From NCBI GenBank assembly GCA_903813345.2, contig CAIIXF020000001.1, positions 33,374,866-33,438,865 on the forward strand: a DNA stretch of 64,000 bases, in the 5' to 3' direction. Shown in pieces: positions 11,363 through 23,640 of this stretch; positions within the stretch are counted from its first letter, which is position 1; each line of letters starts with the position of its first letter. This stretch comes from Owenia fusiformis (lineage: Eukaryota > Annelida > Polychaeta > Sabellida > Oweniidae). The notes beneath the pieces were generated by a model. It saw only the letters and a program-made list of their open reading frames with translations, made no database searches and was not told the DNA's origin. The translations under genes and the position numbers were made by a program.

Positions 11363-12455
11363 TGATTATAATCTCATGTACCTCATATCATCTCGATGAA
11401 CTGGCTAACACATTAAGCTTGAAAAGATGATTGAATTATTGTAATTGAGTAAATATGATAGGATTCCAATAAGCTATATAGATTTTGATAGTGATGCCAC
11501 TTCAGCTGATTAACATCTATACCCAGCAACATGTATATAACTCATACTTGAACCACTTGAATGGCTGGTCTAATTATGAATGATACCCTTCAAAGCCTTT
11601 ATAATCAGTCTGAGAATAGATCTTCATAGATGTGGATCAATAAAGTTTGAGATTGAATCCAGTGTGCGCAATCCATAAAATTCTTTCTAAATTCATAGCA
11701 GATAAAGAATATAGCTTTTATTTTTATACTCTCATATTGAGCAAATCTATTTGCAATTACATTAGTTGGTTTGGATATGCTATCTATCACTGTGAGGATA
11801 GTGCTATGTAGCTGCATACTACTGCTGTATTGCTAGCATAATAAGAATGGCCTTCTTCTAAGTGCTAAAAACCTAGTAACTCTTCAAGCCAATTTATTCA
11901 CATGAAGCTCTGAAGGTGATTTGCCTGCTCAGCATATTGTTGGATGTTGGTTTTTCAGCAAGTGCCAGTATGTACCTGCACTTAAGATATTATATATAAA
12001 GACGTAACATCATTAATTATTTAGGATTTATACATCAGCTAGGAGAATAACCTTATATCGGATATAAAATTGAAAATATGACTCAATAGATATGTCGCCC
12101 CTCCATATTCATTATGTAGAAGTCACTGAGTCTCGACAGGACAGAAGTTAAAGAATATAGTAAATTGCCTGCTATGTCAGAATGAAGATATTATCAGTCA
12201 AAGGCAATGTACATGGATAAGCCATTCTTTGGATCATTCATCTAGATTCAGTATTGACGAAGCTGTAGTTACCAGGTTATATTATAAACATTCATGGAAA
12301 TTGCACAGTGCCTGCTTTACATAAAGATCAAAATTGGAATTCAGAAAAACAAAAGAATTAAAAGTATTTTCATCTGGAAATCAATGATCAGATTATGTGG
12401 TAAAGGGGGGGTAAAGGGTTTAGCTGTAAGGCTAAATATGAGTTGTTCTTATTGA
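11363..12455. other. Intergenic, possibly unique sequence
   Basis: No repeat family from elsewhere in the window recurs here and no gene was recognised. It could be intron or flank of the exon candidate that follows. Confidence 0.3.
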
Positions 12456-12469
12456 GTGAATAGGATAAC

Positions 12470-12691
12470 TGCCACCAATGCCCCCATGTGTTGCCTCAAC
12501 TGTAAGTATTGCACACATTTAATGGGAGGTTTGCTATCACGATCATCATCACATAAAGGTCACAAAAAGTCGTCAAAGCCGACTTCGCGACATCGGCCTG
12601 CCAGCTATCGTCACTCTTGGATACATAAAGATGTGGAATACCAACAACGACACCACCATACAGGACGCCAATATCACCATGCCTATGCACG
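12470..12691 (+). CDS. Weak exon candidate, His/Ser/Arg-rich
   Basis: An open frame without repeats elsewhere in the window reads through Cys-rich MCCLNCKYC, then a Ser/Lys/His-rich stretch (SRSSSHKGHKKSS) and a His/Tyr-rich end (QYHHAYA). It stops being open just after a good splice donor (CACG|GTAAGC at 12689-12696). A second donor-like CT|GTAAGT occurs inside at about 12500, so exon limits are uncertain. No family was recognised. Low-complexity composition argues for caution; it may be chance. Confidence 0.2.
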
Positions 12692-13120
12692 GTAAGCTAT
12701 GCAGTCATCTGCTGTAGCATTGATCTGTAAATTTATAGTCTTGTTATGCCTGTACTATAATTCATGCATGTATATAGGTCACTCTTCAGTACTTCTCTTC
12801 AGTCGTCATGATTCCTCAAGGTCACTTAACTATTTGATAAAATATTTTTTGTTTGGTGAGATTTGCTAGGAAGGTGCTGTTTTTCTAATTCATCTTGCTA
12901 TGTTTCCTTTCCATGTTTCTGACAGTTAAATATGTGCAATTTTTTTGTAGTTGTGTTTTGTTATTCCCAGGTTGTACAAATATACATACTCTTTATACTG
13001 ATTAAGAATATAGTATGCTGTAAAAGGTTGAATTGAGATAAAATTACACAAAAACTGTTTCAAAACAAAAATGTTCTTATTAACCCATATGATTGAAGTT
13101 TAGATCTACAGGGCGTCAGG

Positions 13121-13406
13121 CAGGCATGTCAACCTGGGAACACCTAAAATGTTAAACACCTACCTTCAAATTGTGAACACCTTGGTCCAAATCTGAACAC
13201 TTTGGTCCAAATTTTGAACACCTTGTTTCAAATTTTATTGCAAATATTCAAATTTTTTCCTTTTTTGGCATTCAATTTTTGATATTCTTTTCCTGAAATA
13301 GTTTTTTGACAATAATCAGAAAAAATGTATGTATTTGCAAAAATGGGTATGACTTCAATTTCTTCAGTAAATGATTGACAAATATACGGGACAGTTGCAT
13401 GGTCTG
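13121..13406 (+). mobile_element. TIR element, CAGGCCTGTCAAC family, diverged copy
   Basis: Begins CAGGCATGTCAACCTGGG and ends CAGTTGCATGGTCTG. Flanking hexamers GTCAGG (13115-13120) and GTCAAG (13407-13412) match at 5 of 6 positions, consistent with an older 6-bp duplication. Internal 'gaacaccttggtccaaat' words match other members. Confidence 0.75.
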
Positions 13407-13489
13407 GTCAAGTACCCCTGGACTATTTACAATGATTTTTTGAAATTGGTGCAAAAGCATTACTATACAGGTTGTTGTCAGGCTAATTA

Positions 13490-13699
13490 ACCATAAAAAA
13501 ATTGTGCATAGAAACACTAGGAAATCCACACAATTTATTTTTACTCATATGTTTCACTATATATAGAAGAAAATGACCTAATCCATGCAATGGATATATC
13601 ATTTACGGGTAACTTTAACATCTGTTTGAAGTCCAACAACGCTAAGAGTAAAAGCTATTGAAAACGGCGCCGGAGTGTCATACTCCAAAATGTACCATT
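13490..13699 (+). repeat. Dispersed repeat R26, left part (split by pearl-like element)
   Basis: Reverse complement of 26460-26550 and 27299-27430 (key words 'gaagtccaacaa', 'ctcttagc', 'ggtacattttggagtatga'). The right part continues at 14835-14992 after the inserted pearl-like element. Comparing the two copies gives near-empty sites for both insertions. Confidence 0.7.
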
Positions 13700-14834
13700 T
13701 CTTTTTATGTCCCCACCACATAGTATGGGGCCATATTGTCGGCGTCCATCTGTCGGTCCGTCTGTCCATCCATCCATCTGTCCGTACGTCCGGGAGTTTT
13801 CTCCAAAACCTCTACAGATATCACCTTCAAATTTTCAGGGATAACTTATGAGTGCATACAGATGTGGATGAAAAAAATTTAACTCGATACCTACTTCCTG
13901 TCGGCCATTTTGAAGTCAAATGCTAAAATCCTTGTCTGCAAACTTTACGAAAAACAGCTTCACAGTTGCTTTTAAAACTTTAACATCTTGTTCAGCTCAC
14001 TTCATTCTAGATTATAGTTTTGGACCTGTTAGCTCAGTCATGTCAGCCATTTTGAATGTCTTAAGAAAAGTTAGCGCGCGATAATACTTTGTATCATATT
14101 GAATGGTGTTTTTCAGTTTTCATACTTTAACTATTTAGTAGCTTTATAAATAATTTCAGATATATTTTGTTGTAAAAGCCTATGTTATTGTTAACAGTAG
14201 TTATATGTGATAATTTTGTAAAAAGAAATCAGCAAAAACTCATAATCACTTTTTTATTTCAGTTTTCATACTTTAACTATTTAGTAGCTTTATAAATAAT
14301 TTCAGATATATTTTGTTGTAAAAGCCTATGTTATTGTTAACAGTAGTTATATGTGATAATTTTGTAAAAAGAAATCAGCAAAAACTCATAATCACTTTTT
14401 TATTGTCGGCCATTTTGGATTTTTCCGTCCTAAAATCTTGTCCGTAAAGTCTTGTCTACGCGTTTTCAGGTGAACCGTTTGGTAGATCAATTTCATATTT
14501 TCATGGATGATTCTTAGTATGAAAATCTAGAAACAGATTAGTTTTTTGACATTCCGGGTAAATGTCAAGGCAACCATTTTGGATCATCCTAAAATCTTGT
14601 CTGTAAAGTCTTGTTTACATGTTTTCTGGTTAACTGTGTGAAGGATCAATTTCAAATTTTTAGGGGTGGTTCTTAGTATGAAAATGTCGAACTGACTAAA
14701 TCTTTGGCATTCTGGGTAAATTTAAGGTGGCCACTTTGGATTTTCCGTCTTGTCTACTCATTTTCAGGATAACCATTTGACGGGATCACCCATTGGTGGG
14801 GACATTTTGTACACATTTGTGTTCTTGTATTTCT
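13700..14834 (+). mobile_element. Pearl-like element, TGTCCCCACCAC family
   Basis: Begins TGTCCCCACCACATAGTATG followed by 'gggccatattgtcgg' (a hairpin formed by CCCCA..TGGGG) and a (GTCC)n tract. Core paragraphs follow ('ttttctccaaaac', 'atcaccttcaaattttcagg', 'cggccattttgaagtc'), and it ends 'cccattggtggggacatttt'. It is inserted in the repeat R26. It contains a recent internal duplication (14114-14405). No protein is encoded. Confidence 0.75.
14114..14405 (+). repeat. 146-bp tandem duplication
   Basis: 'cagttttcatactttaacta' starts at 14114 and again at 14260. The two 146-bp copies look essentially identical, so the duplication is young relative to the element that contains it. Confidence 0.85.
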
Positions 14835-14992
14835 TTTTAATGGTGCAATATTGTGACACGATAATATTTACATATGTTTTCAGCACAACTCTGGAGGTAT
14901 TAATGAGATCTTGATGTATTGGGTATTTTTAATTTTTTTATAAAAAAATAATGTTTAAATTTTTTGTCCACTGTTACAAGAAAGAGTCGAAG
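14835..14992 (+). repeat. Dispersed repeat R26, right part
   Basis: Continues the sequence interrupted at 13699: 'tttctttttaatggtgcaat' to 'gtccactgttac' is the reverse complement of 26313-26470. Confidence 0.7.
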
Positions 14993-15529
14993 GCATGCGA
15001 GGCGAATCCTGGAAACCCGGGTTCGGGAAAGCAGGGTTCACTGTTTGTTTCCGTTGACAACTGTGCGAAACTACATTCATAATTCATACGACAGTGAACA
15101 GGAGGTTTACAGTCAGACCCGGGTGCGCCAATCCCTTATTTAAATGTGTGTTTCGCGGACCAGGGTTTAAGGTCATACCAAACGAAATACTTAACTAAGT
15201 GTTTAATGAGGCCACGAAATATAAAAGTTTGTTTTATTAGAATTTTATACGTGTTAATTTTTATCTACAAAGACGTTAAACATATTAGAAAAAGTTATGT
15301 ATTATGATTGGTCTAGAATGTGCAAAGCTAGAAGACCCCTTATATTTGTTCGTAATCTCTATTTTGACTAAGATAATGTATCAGGACAACGGCTACTAAA
15401 GCAAGGAAAATTGACCAGTAGAGATGAGGAACTTGACATACTATTTTTATTCATAAATATGGATAATATTTTATTTAAATATATTACGAGCTATTACCAT
15501 CCTCCAGTGTTGACAATTTCTGTTGTGTC
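14993..15529. other. Intergenic, no gene supported
   Basis: No recognisable gene. Short words such as 'cccgggttcg' (15017-15026) and 'gacccgggtgcgcc' (15116-15129) recall the downstream duplicated segment but no structure was resolved. Confidence 0.3.
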
Positions 15530-15955
15530 AGTCTGGGTCAAAATCTTACAATATTACAATTGATAACAAGGAACTCTTCTATAAATAAAAGCAATTAAAT
15601 CCAGGTTTGAAAACTCTCGAAAATAACACGAATGACTCTAATTATGAACCGTTCACATTTTTGCAAAGGCGGATTTGGATGACGGCAAACCCGGGTTTTG
15701 AGGGCGCATCATATGAGGCACTTTATAACCCCATGCGCAAAACATCTCGTTAAAAAGTCCGTTGTAGTTAAGTCAACATATCCATAGTTAAGAGTTAATT
15801 ACAAGGAACCCTTCTAATAAAAACAATGAAAATTCTGGTTTGAAAAGCATCGAAAATAACACGAACGAGTCAAATAATAAACCATTCGTTTTTTTGCAAA
15901 GGCGCGGGTTTGGATGACGGCAAACCTGGGTTTTGAGGGCGCGACTTATGGCAAC
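15530..15955 (+). repeat. ~240-bp direct duplication, diverged
   Basis: The segment ending 'ggatgacggcaaacccggg' at about 15700 recurs ending near 15940. Both contain 'caaggaac', 'ttctataaataaaag' or a similar word, 'cgaaaataacacgaa' and 'ttttgcaaaggcg'. Sequence identity looks moderate, so the duplication is old. Confidence 0.65.
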
Positions 15956-16317
15956 GAGTGCTTCTGGCTGTCACGGCGCAGTTTCTAATCTGAAATACGT
16001 TAAGAATTTAAGATTTATAATATATCTTTTACAACTTCACTTTAGAGGAGCAAATGTGTCAAATCTCTCTCGTAAAGTTATCTGAAAAATGAAACATAAT
16101 AAAAGTACACAATTCAAATTCTGGGATGTATATACGACCAGTCTTTAAGCTTTTTTCTCAGTTTGTACTGCAATCCAACTTATGCATGGTAACTCAGTAA
16201 AATGATAGTCAACTTCATTTCAGTGTAGGGTATTTGCCTTTCGTAGTGCCTACTGTGGATCCATCTCCTGACATGGTCATTTTACGGTAACTTGATTATT
16301 TGAGTAAAATTATTTGA

Positions 16318-16481
16318 TGAAGATGAAGCTAAATACATATAATGGTATGAACTGGATTGTTCTACCCTCTATAGTCGTTTCAAAAGTTAGTGTATCTTGA
16401 AATACGAAAATGCAAAATTAGATTTTAATTTGAATAAGATTCATGGTTATCTGATGCAACTACAGTAAAACATGTGTACAA
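16318..16481 (+). repeat. Dispersed ~185-bp repeat, second copy
   Basis: Matches 2690-2876 ('gatgaagctaaatacatata' to 'gtaaaacatgtgtac'). Confidence 0.7.
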
Positions 16482-16589
16482 TGAACACATATGGAGCCCC
16501 AAAAATGTGTTCCCAGTTCGTAGATGTTCACTTCATACAGAAGTCAGAGGAATATGTGATAAGAAGAGGTGTTCAGGAGGGAAAGATGT

Positions 16590-16880
16590 TCATTGATGTC
16601 TGTCCGTCCTTCCGTCTGTCGGTACATCCAGCAGTTTTCTCCAAAACCGTTACAGATATCACCTTCCAATTTTCAGGGATAACTTATGAGTGCATACAGA
16701 TGTGAATAAAAAAAAATTCACTTCATTCTACATCTGATTAGGTTTTGGACCTGTTAGCTCAGTCATGTCAGCCATTTTGAATGTCTTAAGAAAAGTTAGT
16801 ATGCGATAATACTTTGTATCATATTGAATGGTGTTTTTGAGTTTTCAAACTTTAACTATTTAATAGGTTTTTAAATAATT
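16590..16880 (+). mobile_element. Pearl-like fragment, TGTCCCCACCAC family
   Basis: Starts inside the GTCC tract ('tgtccgtccttccgtctgtc'), carries the 'ttttctccaaaaccg' and 'gttttggacctgttagctca' paragraphs, then breaks off at about 16880 where the LINE fragment begins. It lacks both termini. Confidence 0.65.
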
Positions 16881-16883
16881 ACA

Positions 16884-17465
16884 ATGTGGTGTCCCTCAGG
16901 GATCCATTTTAGGCTCCGTACTTTTATCCTTTACATAAATGACCTAATATCTACTAGCAATTTATTCAAATGTGTAATTTTTGCTGATGATACAAATATT
17001 CTTTGCTCTGACAAAAATGTTTATTCCTTAATTGATATAGTGAATAATGAATTAAAAACTGTAGATGATTGGTTCTGTGCTAATAAACTCTCATTGAACA
17101 TTGATAAAACCAACTTTATGGTCTTTACAACTTCCCAAAATAGGGTTCCAGATAATATTTCAATCAAAATTAGAGACTCTCACATTATTTGTGTTTTTCA
17201 ACAAATTTCCTTGGCGTTATAATTGACCAAAATTTAAATTGGAAAGAACATATTCGAAAAATTGCACTAAAAATTTCAAAAACCATAGGTACTCTATTTC
17301 TAATAAAACACAAACTCAGTGTTAAATCATTATTGAATATCTACTACATTATTTATTCACATTTACAATATTGCATCCCAGCTTGGGGTGGGACAGGAAA
17401 ACACATATTGATATCTTATTAAAGTTGCAGAAAAGATTTGCCCGGCTAGTTACTCATAGTGAATA
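16884..17465 (+). pseudogene. LINE reverse transcriptase fragment, broken
   Basis: This is a non-LTR retrotransposon reverse transcriptase piece read across three frames. It starts with GVPQGSILGS, then (after a frame change) LYINDL, the catalytic box FADDTN (Y/FADD) and NKLSLNIDKT. A second frame change leads to FLGVIIDQNLNWKEHI, HLQYCIPAWG and, past a stop, LQKRFARLVTHSEY. These motifs lie in the order of RT blocks 4-7 and the thumb of APE-type LINEs (CR1/L2/Jockey-like). It is 5'- and 3'-truncated with at least two frameshifts, so inactive. Confidence 0.85.
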
Positions 17466-20400
17466 TAACTAGACTTTGGAAAAGACTCCAGATCTAGACT
17501 TTTTTAAGCCCAGTCATACAGAATAAGCCGAGTCATCCAGATTAAGCTGAGTCATCAAAAATAAGCTGAGTCATCCAGAAAAAGATGGATGGGTGGATTG
17601 AATAGGTAGGAAGAATATTATAGAATAGGAAAGAAAAATAGGATAGAATAGGAAAGAAGGATAGGATAGGATAGAATAAGAAAGAAGGATAGGATAGGTT
17701 ATGAAGGATAGGAAGGAAATGATGAGAAGGAAGGATAGATAGAAGGGATAACAAAGAATAGGAAGGAACGATAGGATAGAATAGGAAAGAAGGATACGAT
17801 AGGATAGAATAGGAAGGATATGATAGGAAGGAAGGGTAGATAGGAAGGATAAGATCAGACAGGATAGGAAGGAAGGACGGGTGCATTTTTCAATATTTTC
17901 TTCGCTACTCTTGACTCTCTATCAGGATACCATTAGATCGATTTTTCCCGAAATTTCAAAATGCCATTACTTTCAAACCGGAAATTGGATCGAAATTTGG
18001 TTTCCAGATTCGGATTCCGGGGGAAATTCTACCCTTAATTCATAACTCATACGTTCAATTTTGAGAACTTTTTATTTTGACCTACATTTCGGACACCATA
18101 TCTCAAAAGTGGGTTGAAGTACTTTATGACGGCAAAAAGCTAACACTATTAGCACACTCTTTCCTACCTGTATACAAAATTTTGAAACAAATCATGAAAA
18201 TATAGTGTCAGAATCACAAAAATAAAGAAAAACTATGAATTTGACCTAGATTTTGACCTAGGCATTTTGCTGACCAAATTTTGATTCCATGCAGCTTTAA
18301 GGTATTCTTCTTTTAAAAGTTTTCATTATATTTAGCTGTATTCAGTCAATATCTTGTATTTTACACTTCAAAAAAATCTTTTTTCCCATTGGCTTAACTT
18401 GGGGCACCAAATTTAGCAATTTTGAGCTTTCAAAACGCCATAACTTCCGAACCGGAAGTCGGATCGAAATTTGGTTTGCAGAATCGGATTCCTGAGAAAA
18501 TTATATTCTTAATTCATAACTCATACGTTGAATTTGGAGAACTTTTTATTTTGACCTACTTTTCGGACACCATATCTCAAAGTGGGTCAAAATACTTTCT
18601 GACGGCAAAAGGCTAACCCTATTAACACATTCTTGGCTACATGTATACAAAATTTCGAAGAATATAATTAAAGTGTAGTGTCAGAATCGCAAAAATAAGG
18701 AAAAACTTTGAATTTGACCTAGATTTTGACCTAGGCCCTGGACTGGATTTAGACCTAGACTTGACCTGGACCTGGACCAACACTGGACTTGGACCTGGAC
18801 TGGACCTGGAAATGGACTGGACTGGTACTTTTTCAATTTTTTTCACTTTTCTTGACTTTCTATAAGGGTACCATCAGATCGATTTTTCTGGAACTTTCAA
18901 AACGTCATTACTCTTGAACCGGAAGTCGGATTTCAATTCGGTTTTCAGATTCGGAATCCTGAGAAAATTCTCTATAAGGCTGATACCCTGGACATTGAAT
19001 TCGGAGAACTTTTGTTTGGACCTCTTTTCGGACACTGATATCTCGAAATCGGTTCGAGATATCAAAAAACTAAATCGACAAATGCTTTCCTACTTTTTTT
19101 ATGAGGAACACAATGAAAAAAAAACAGATCGAAAATATTGAAGGACGACCGAGAAAATTGAAAAAAGTGACAAAGTACTGGATTTGACCTAGTTCTTGAC
19201 CTTTGTTTAAAAGGCTTTCATTATATTAATATATTAAATTATCTATATCTCTGTTTTAACAATTCATAAAAATCTTTTTTTCCCATTGAATTAACATGGG
19301 GCACCAAATTTAGCCTATCCTTTTTGGTGTCCAAGCTTTCAAAACACAATTACTTCTGAACCAGGGTGAAATCGAAATTTGGTTTGCAGATTTGGATTCC
19401 TGGGAAAATTCTACCCTTAATTCATAACTCATAGATTAAATTTAGAGAATTTTTTATTTTGACCTACTTTTGGACACCATATCTCAAAAGTGGATCCAAA
19501 TACTTTCTGACGGCAAAAGGCTAACACTATTAGCACACTCTTTGCTACCTGTATACAAAATTTTGAAGCAAATCATTCAAATGTAGTGTCAGAATCGCAA
19601 AAATAAGGGTAAACTATGAATTTGATCTCATTGAAAAGGCTAATACTATAAGCACACTCTTGGCTACATGTATACACAATTTCGAAGAATATAGTTAATC
19701 TGTAGTGTCAGAATCGCAAAAATAAGGAAAAACTTTGAATTTGACCTAGATTTTGACCTAGGCATTTTGGTGTCCAAATTTTGAAGCTAGATGGCTTTTG
19801 AGGTCCCATTCTTTTAAAAGCTTTCATTATATTTAGCTAAACTCAGTCTATATTTCGTATTTTTCACTTCAAAAAAATCTTTGAGCTTTCAAAACGCCAC
19901 AACTTCCAAACCGGATGTCCGATCTGAATTTGGTTTTCAGATTCGGAATCCTGAGAAAATTTTCTATAAGACTAATATCCTGGACATTTGATTTGGAGAA
20001 CTTTTTTTTGGACCTCGTTTTCGGACACTGATATCTCGAAATCGGTTCGAGATATCAAAAATCTAAATCGTATTGCGTTTTTCTACTTATTTTTATGAGG
20101 AACACAATGAAAAAACCCCGGATCAAAAATATTGAAGGACAACCGAGATAATGGGAAAAAGTGACAAAGTACTGGATTTGACCTAGTTCCTGACCTTTGA
20201 CCTAGATAAAAATTTGACCCAATTTCCGAGAAACTAGATACTGGACCTAAATTGACCAAATGACTGACTTTACTGAAGACTTTATGGTTATTGAGAAAAC
20301 TGGTTTAGAAAAATTACTAGATTGGAGAAATTAAACAAGTTCAATTCAAGACTCCAGATTTAGATTGTTTATCTCAAAACCATTTTGAGATCTGATATTA

Positions 20401-20989
20401 ATGAAAGAGTTGAGATTGTTACAATTTGGTGGCAGTGGTGGGATTTTTTTGAGATTTCAAAAGCCCATAACTTGTAAACCGGAAGTCAAATCTCAATCCT
20501 GGGAAAATTTCCTATTAAAACCTTAATTTGAACTTTGATATTAATGAGAAATAAAAAAATATTGGTCCGATTGACATGACATGGGGATATCATTAAATCA
20601 TTTTTTCAAAATTTCAAAATGTCTTCACTCCTGAACCGGGAGTTGGATCACAATTTCGTTTTCAGATTTAGAATCTTGAGACAATTTCCTATTAAATTAT
20701 TACCAATTCTAATGGATTTTGAAAATTTAAAAAATTCAACTTTTTTTGTGTCAAATTTCTCAAAATTCTCAAAAGTTACAATAAAAAATTAGTTCACTTA
20801 AAAGCGCTCCTTCTTAGCTACACGATGAAAAAAAAATTGAGAAAAAATAATTAACCATAACAAAGATAATTGACAATTTGTAGATTTGACCTAGATTTTG
20901 ACCTTTGACCTAGATAAAAATTTGACCTCATTTCCCAGAAACCAAGTCACATACCCTAACTGACCATGTAAACAGATTTACCCTAAGTC
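17466..20989 (+). repeat. Composite AGGTCA / accggaagt repeat, copies 3-4
   Basis: Same family as 1-2680 in the opposite orientation. It starts 'taactagactttgg', then the gccgagtcatccagaataa tandem (17525-17580), the GGATAG/GGAAGG microsatellite (17590-17880), the accggaagt block (17976-17985, 18458-18467, 18919-18928), 'cggcaaaaggctaac', and TGACCT-rich ends. It is interrupted at 20990 by a TIR element and continues at 21550. Confidence 0.75.
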
Positions 20990-21549
20990 TTACTCCCATC
21001 GAGAGCTACTTAGATTTTGAAAGTATAGCTCTCTATCGCTAGAATCAACTGCTTAAGAATCCTGACTTCAAAGAAAATTTCAGGGAATTCAGCTGACTCA
21101 TGTTGCACATTATATACCTGAAAATGTATCCTACATCGTCATCTTTCATTCAGCTCAACTATAGAACGTCTCACTGCCCTATGTATCGATCAGGACTTCA
21201 TTTTATTGGTCGTGTCAAAAGTTTTGGCCAGGTATATTCAATATGGGGGCTTGACGTTTCCCAAGTTGCGCATGCGTCGATAGTATTTCCGTTTAACCGC
21301 CATATTGGAAATGGGTATCGAACAAAAAACGATTAGAACTCCTGATCGCAATAGAAGCACATCCGCGATCCTACATGCACGGGGAAAGTAGACACATATG
21401 AGCCCATATGTAGGCTACAGTTTGAGACAAACAGCAAGCCGCTGGCTGGCGCTGATCAAATTGAGATGTCACAATTCTTCAGCTGGGAGATCCTCACGAT
21501 GGAGAGCTATACTTTCAAAGTCTAACATGGTAGCTCTCGACGTGAGTAA
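20990..21549 (+). mobile_element. TIR element with 8-bp TSD
   Basis: Left TIR TTACTCCCATCGAGAGCTAC faces right TIR GTAGCTCTCGACGTGAGTAA (imperfect). Similarity continues inside through 'tttgaaagtatagctctc'. Perfect 8-bp direct repeats CCTAAGTC lie at 20982-20989 and 21550-21557. Removing the element and one repeat restores 'ctaagtcttctagttattg', the normal end of the composite repeat. The 8-bp duplication fits hAT-like or related superfamilies. There is no transposase frame. Confidence 0.85.
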
Positions 21550-22495
21550 CCTAAGTCTTCTAGTTATTGAGATATCTTGCTAAGAAAAATAACTAGATTG
21601 GAGAAATTGAACAAGTTCAATTCAAGACTCCAGATTCCATTTTTTTTATTTATAAAATGATTTTGACATCTGATATAGATGAGAAAGTGTAATTTAAAGA
21701 AAATGTTTATGTTCGTCACAACTTTAAAAACAAAATTTGATCAATAGTAAGGTAATCTCAAAATTAACAAAATTGACCTAGATTTTGACCTTGACCCTTA
21801 GCACTCAAAATTTTACTGAATTTTTGATGATTGGCTATTGATTACCATTGACTTAACATCAGGATGCTACATTGGTGGCAGCGGTAGGGATTTTTTGAGA
21901 TTTCAAAAGGCCATAGCTCCTGAACCGGATGTCTGATTTCAATTTTGTTTTCAGATTCGGAATCCTGAGAAAATTTCCTATTACAGTTAGATTTTGATCT
22001 TTGAAATTAATGAGAAATGAGAAAATTAACGGTCAGGTAGACATGCCATCAGGGTACCATCATATCATTTTTTTGAAATTTCAAAATGTGTTAACTCCTG
22101 AACCAGAAGTCAGACCACAATTTCGTTTTCAGATTCGGAATCCTGAGAAAATTTCCTGTTAAATTTTAATAGATTTGGAACAATTTAAATTTCACCCTTT
22201 TTTGGAGTCAAATTTCTCAAAATTGGTAAAATTTTCATCGAGACATTAGAGTGAGCGAAATGTTTGAAATACTTAGAGGGAGCTATAATTTAATTCATCG
22301 CAAGAAATATTGATAGATTAAAAAGAAAATTGAAAATTTATGAAATTGAAAAAATTGACCTAAATTTTGACCTTTGACCTAGATAAAAATTTGACCCAAT
22401 TTCCCAGAAACTAGGTCAAATAGCCTAACTGACCATGTAATTAGATTTACTCCAAGTCTTCTAGTTACTGAGAAAACGTGCTAATAAGAATAAGA
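21550..22495 (+). repeat. Composite repeat, continuation
   Basis: Continues the composite repeat after the inserted TIR element: 'ttgcacaagttcaattcaag'-type ends, a 'gaaccggatgtc' block (21914) and TGACCT-rich tail, ending 'ctaataagaataa'. Confidence 0.65.
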
Positions 22496-23632
22496 ACTAG
22501 ACATTTAAAATCGCCACGGGGGCGATTTCGTAGAATGCCGTTCCTCGCCGCAGCAGCAAATTCGGTGCACAATTGACCTTTTTCAAGGTCACGCAGAGGT
22601 CGAATTCCAAAACCGAAAGCATATTTAGAATCAGGGACATCCATACTTCATACTTGCAAAGAATTGGAATGAAAATCACCCAAATTATAAACCCTAGAGA
22701 TATGTTAAATGGGAAGAGTAAGGCATGCAAAAAGTAACTACAGTGGCTCCTTGAACAGGTAAAACAAGAAATAAGTTTTACGTCATTTTACAGTGAAGGT
22801 CAAAGGTCAAGGTCCAAATGTAGACCTAATTTACTCTAGTTTAGTACAGTGTAATACAATGGTACCAATTTCGAATCAATTTGAGCAATTTTAGCAATTT
22901 AACCTTTTTGACCTTTTCAAGGTCACCCGGAGGTCAAATTCCAAAACCACAAGCATATTTAGAATCAGGGACATCCATACTTCATACTTGCAAAGAATTG
23001 GAATGAAAATCCTAGTTTTCAACTTTGAGGTCATTTGAAGGTCAATGTCAAAGGTCAAGGTCAAAATGGTGACCTAATTTACTCTATCCAAGTACAGTGT
23101 AATACAATGGTACCAATTTGGAATCAATTTGAGCGATTTTGATTTTTGAACTTGTTGACCTTTTCAAGGTCACTCAGAGGTCGGATTCCAAAACCGAAAG
23201 CATATTTGGAATCAGGGGCTTCTATTCTTTATATCTGCTCAGAATTGGGATCGGATACACAGTTTTCAAATTTTGCCCCACTGGGGTGCCCCATTTTTCA
23301 AATTTGGGGCACCCAATTTTAAAACCCGGAATATATGTGAAATGGCAATTGTGAGGGATGGCATATGCAAATTTTGGGTAAAAAATAAAAATGGTTACTC
23401 CTTGTACGTGCAAAAATGTAAAAATTTGCGATTTGACCTTGGCTAATTAGGGAGGGGCTAATTAAAAAAATGAAGGCATTTCCCTGTAGCCCAGGAACAT
23501 GTCAAGGTTGATGGTATATGCTAATTAGCTGACATGTCGGTGTGTGCGGAGAAATCTTGCGTGGAATAATAATAATAATAATAAGAAAAAGGCGAAAACT
23601 ATAGAATGCCGTTTCTTCGAAACACGGCATTC
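22496..23632 (+). mobile_element. Hairpin-ended pearl/Helentron-like element
   Basis: Near the 5' end, AAATCGCCACGGGGGCGATTT-like sequence forms a hairpin at about 22506-22528. Three core paragraphs follow with 'ttttcaaggtcac' (about 22575, 22912 and 23160) and 'catatttagaatcaggga'. Near the 3' end is an AAT microsatellite (23566-23583), then a terminal hairpin AGAATGCCGTTTC..GAAACACGGCATTCT (about 23602-23632). The word CTAATAAGAATAA lies on both sides (about 22483-22495 and 23631-23643), a possible 13-bp target duplication. It interrupts the composite repeat. Confidence 0.7.
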
Positions 23633-23640
23633 TAATAAGA

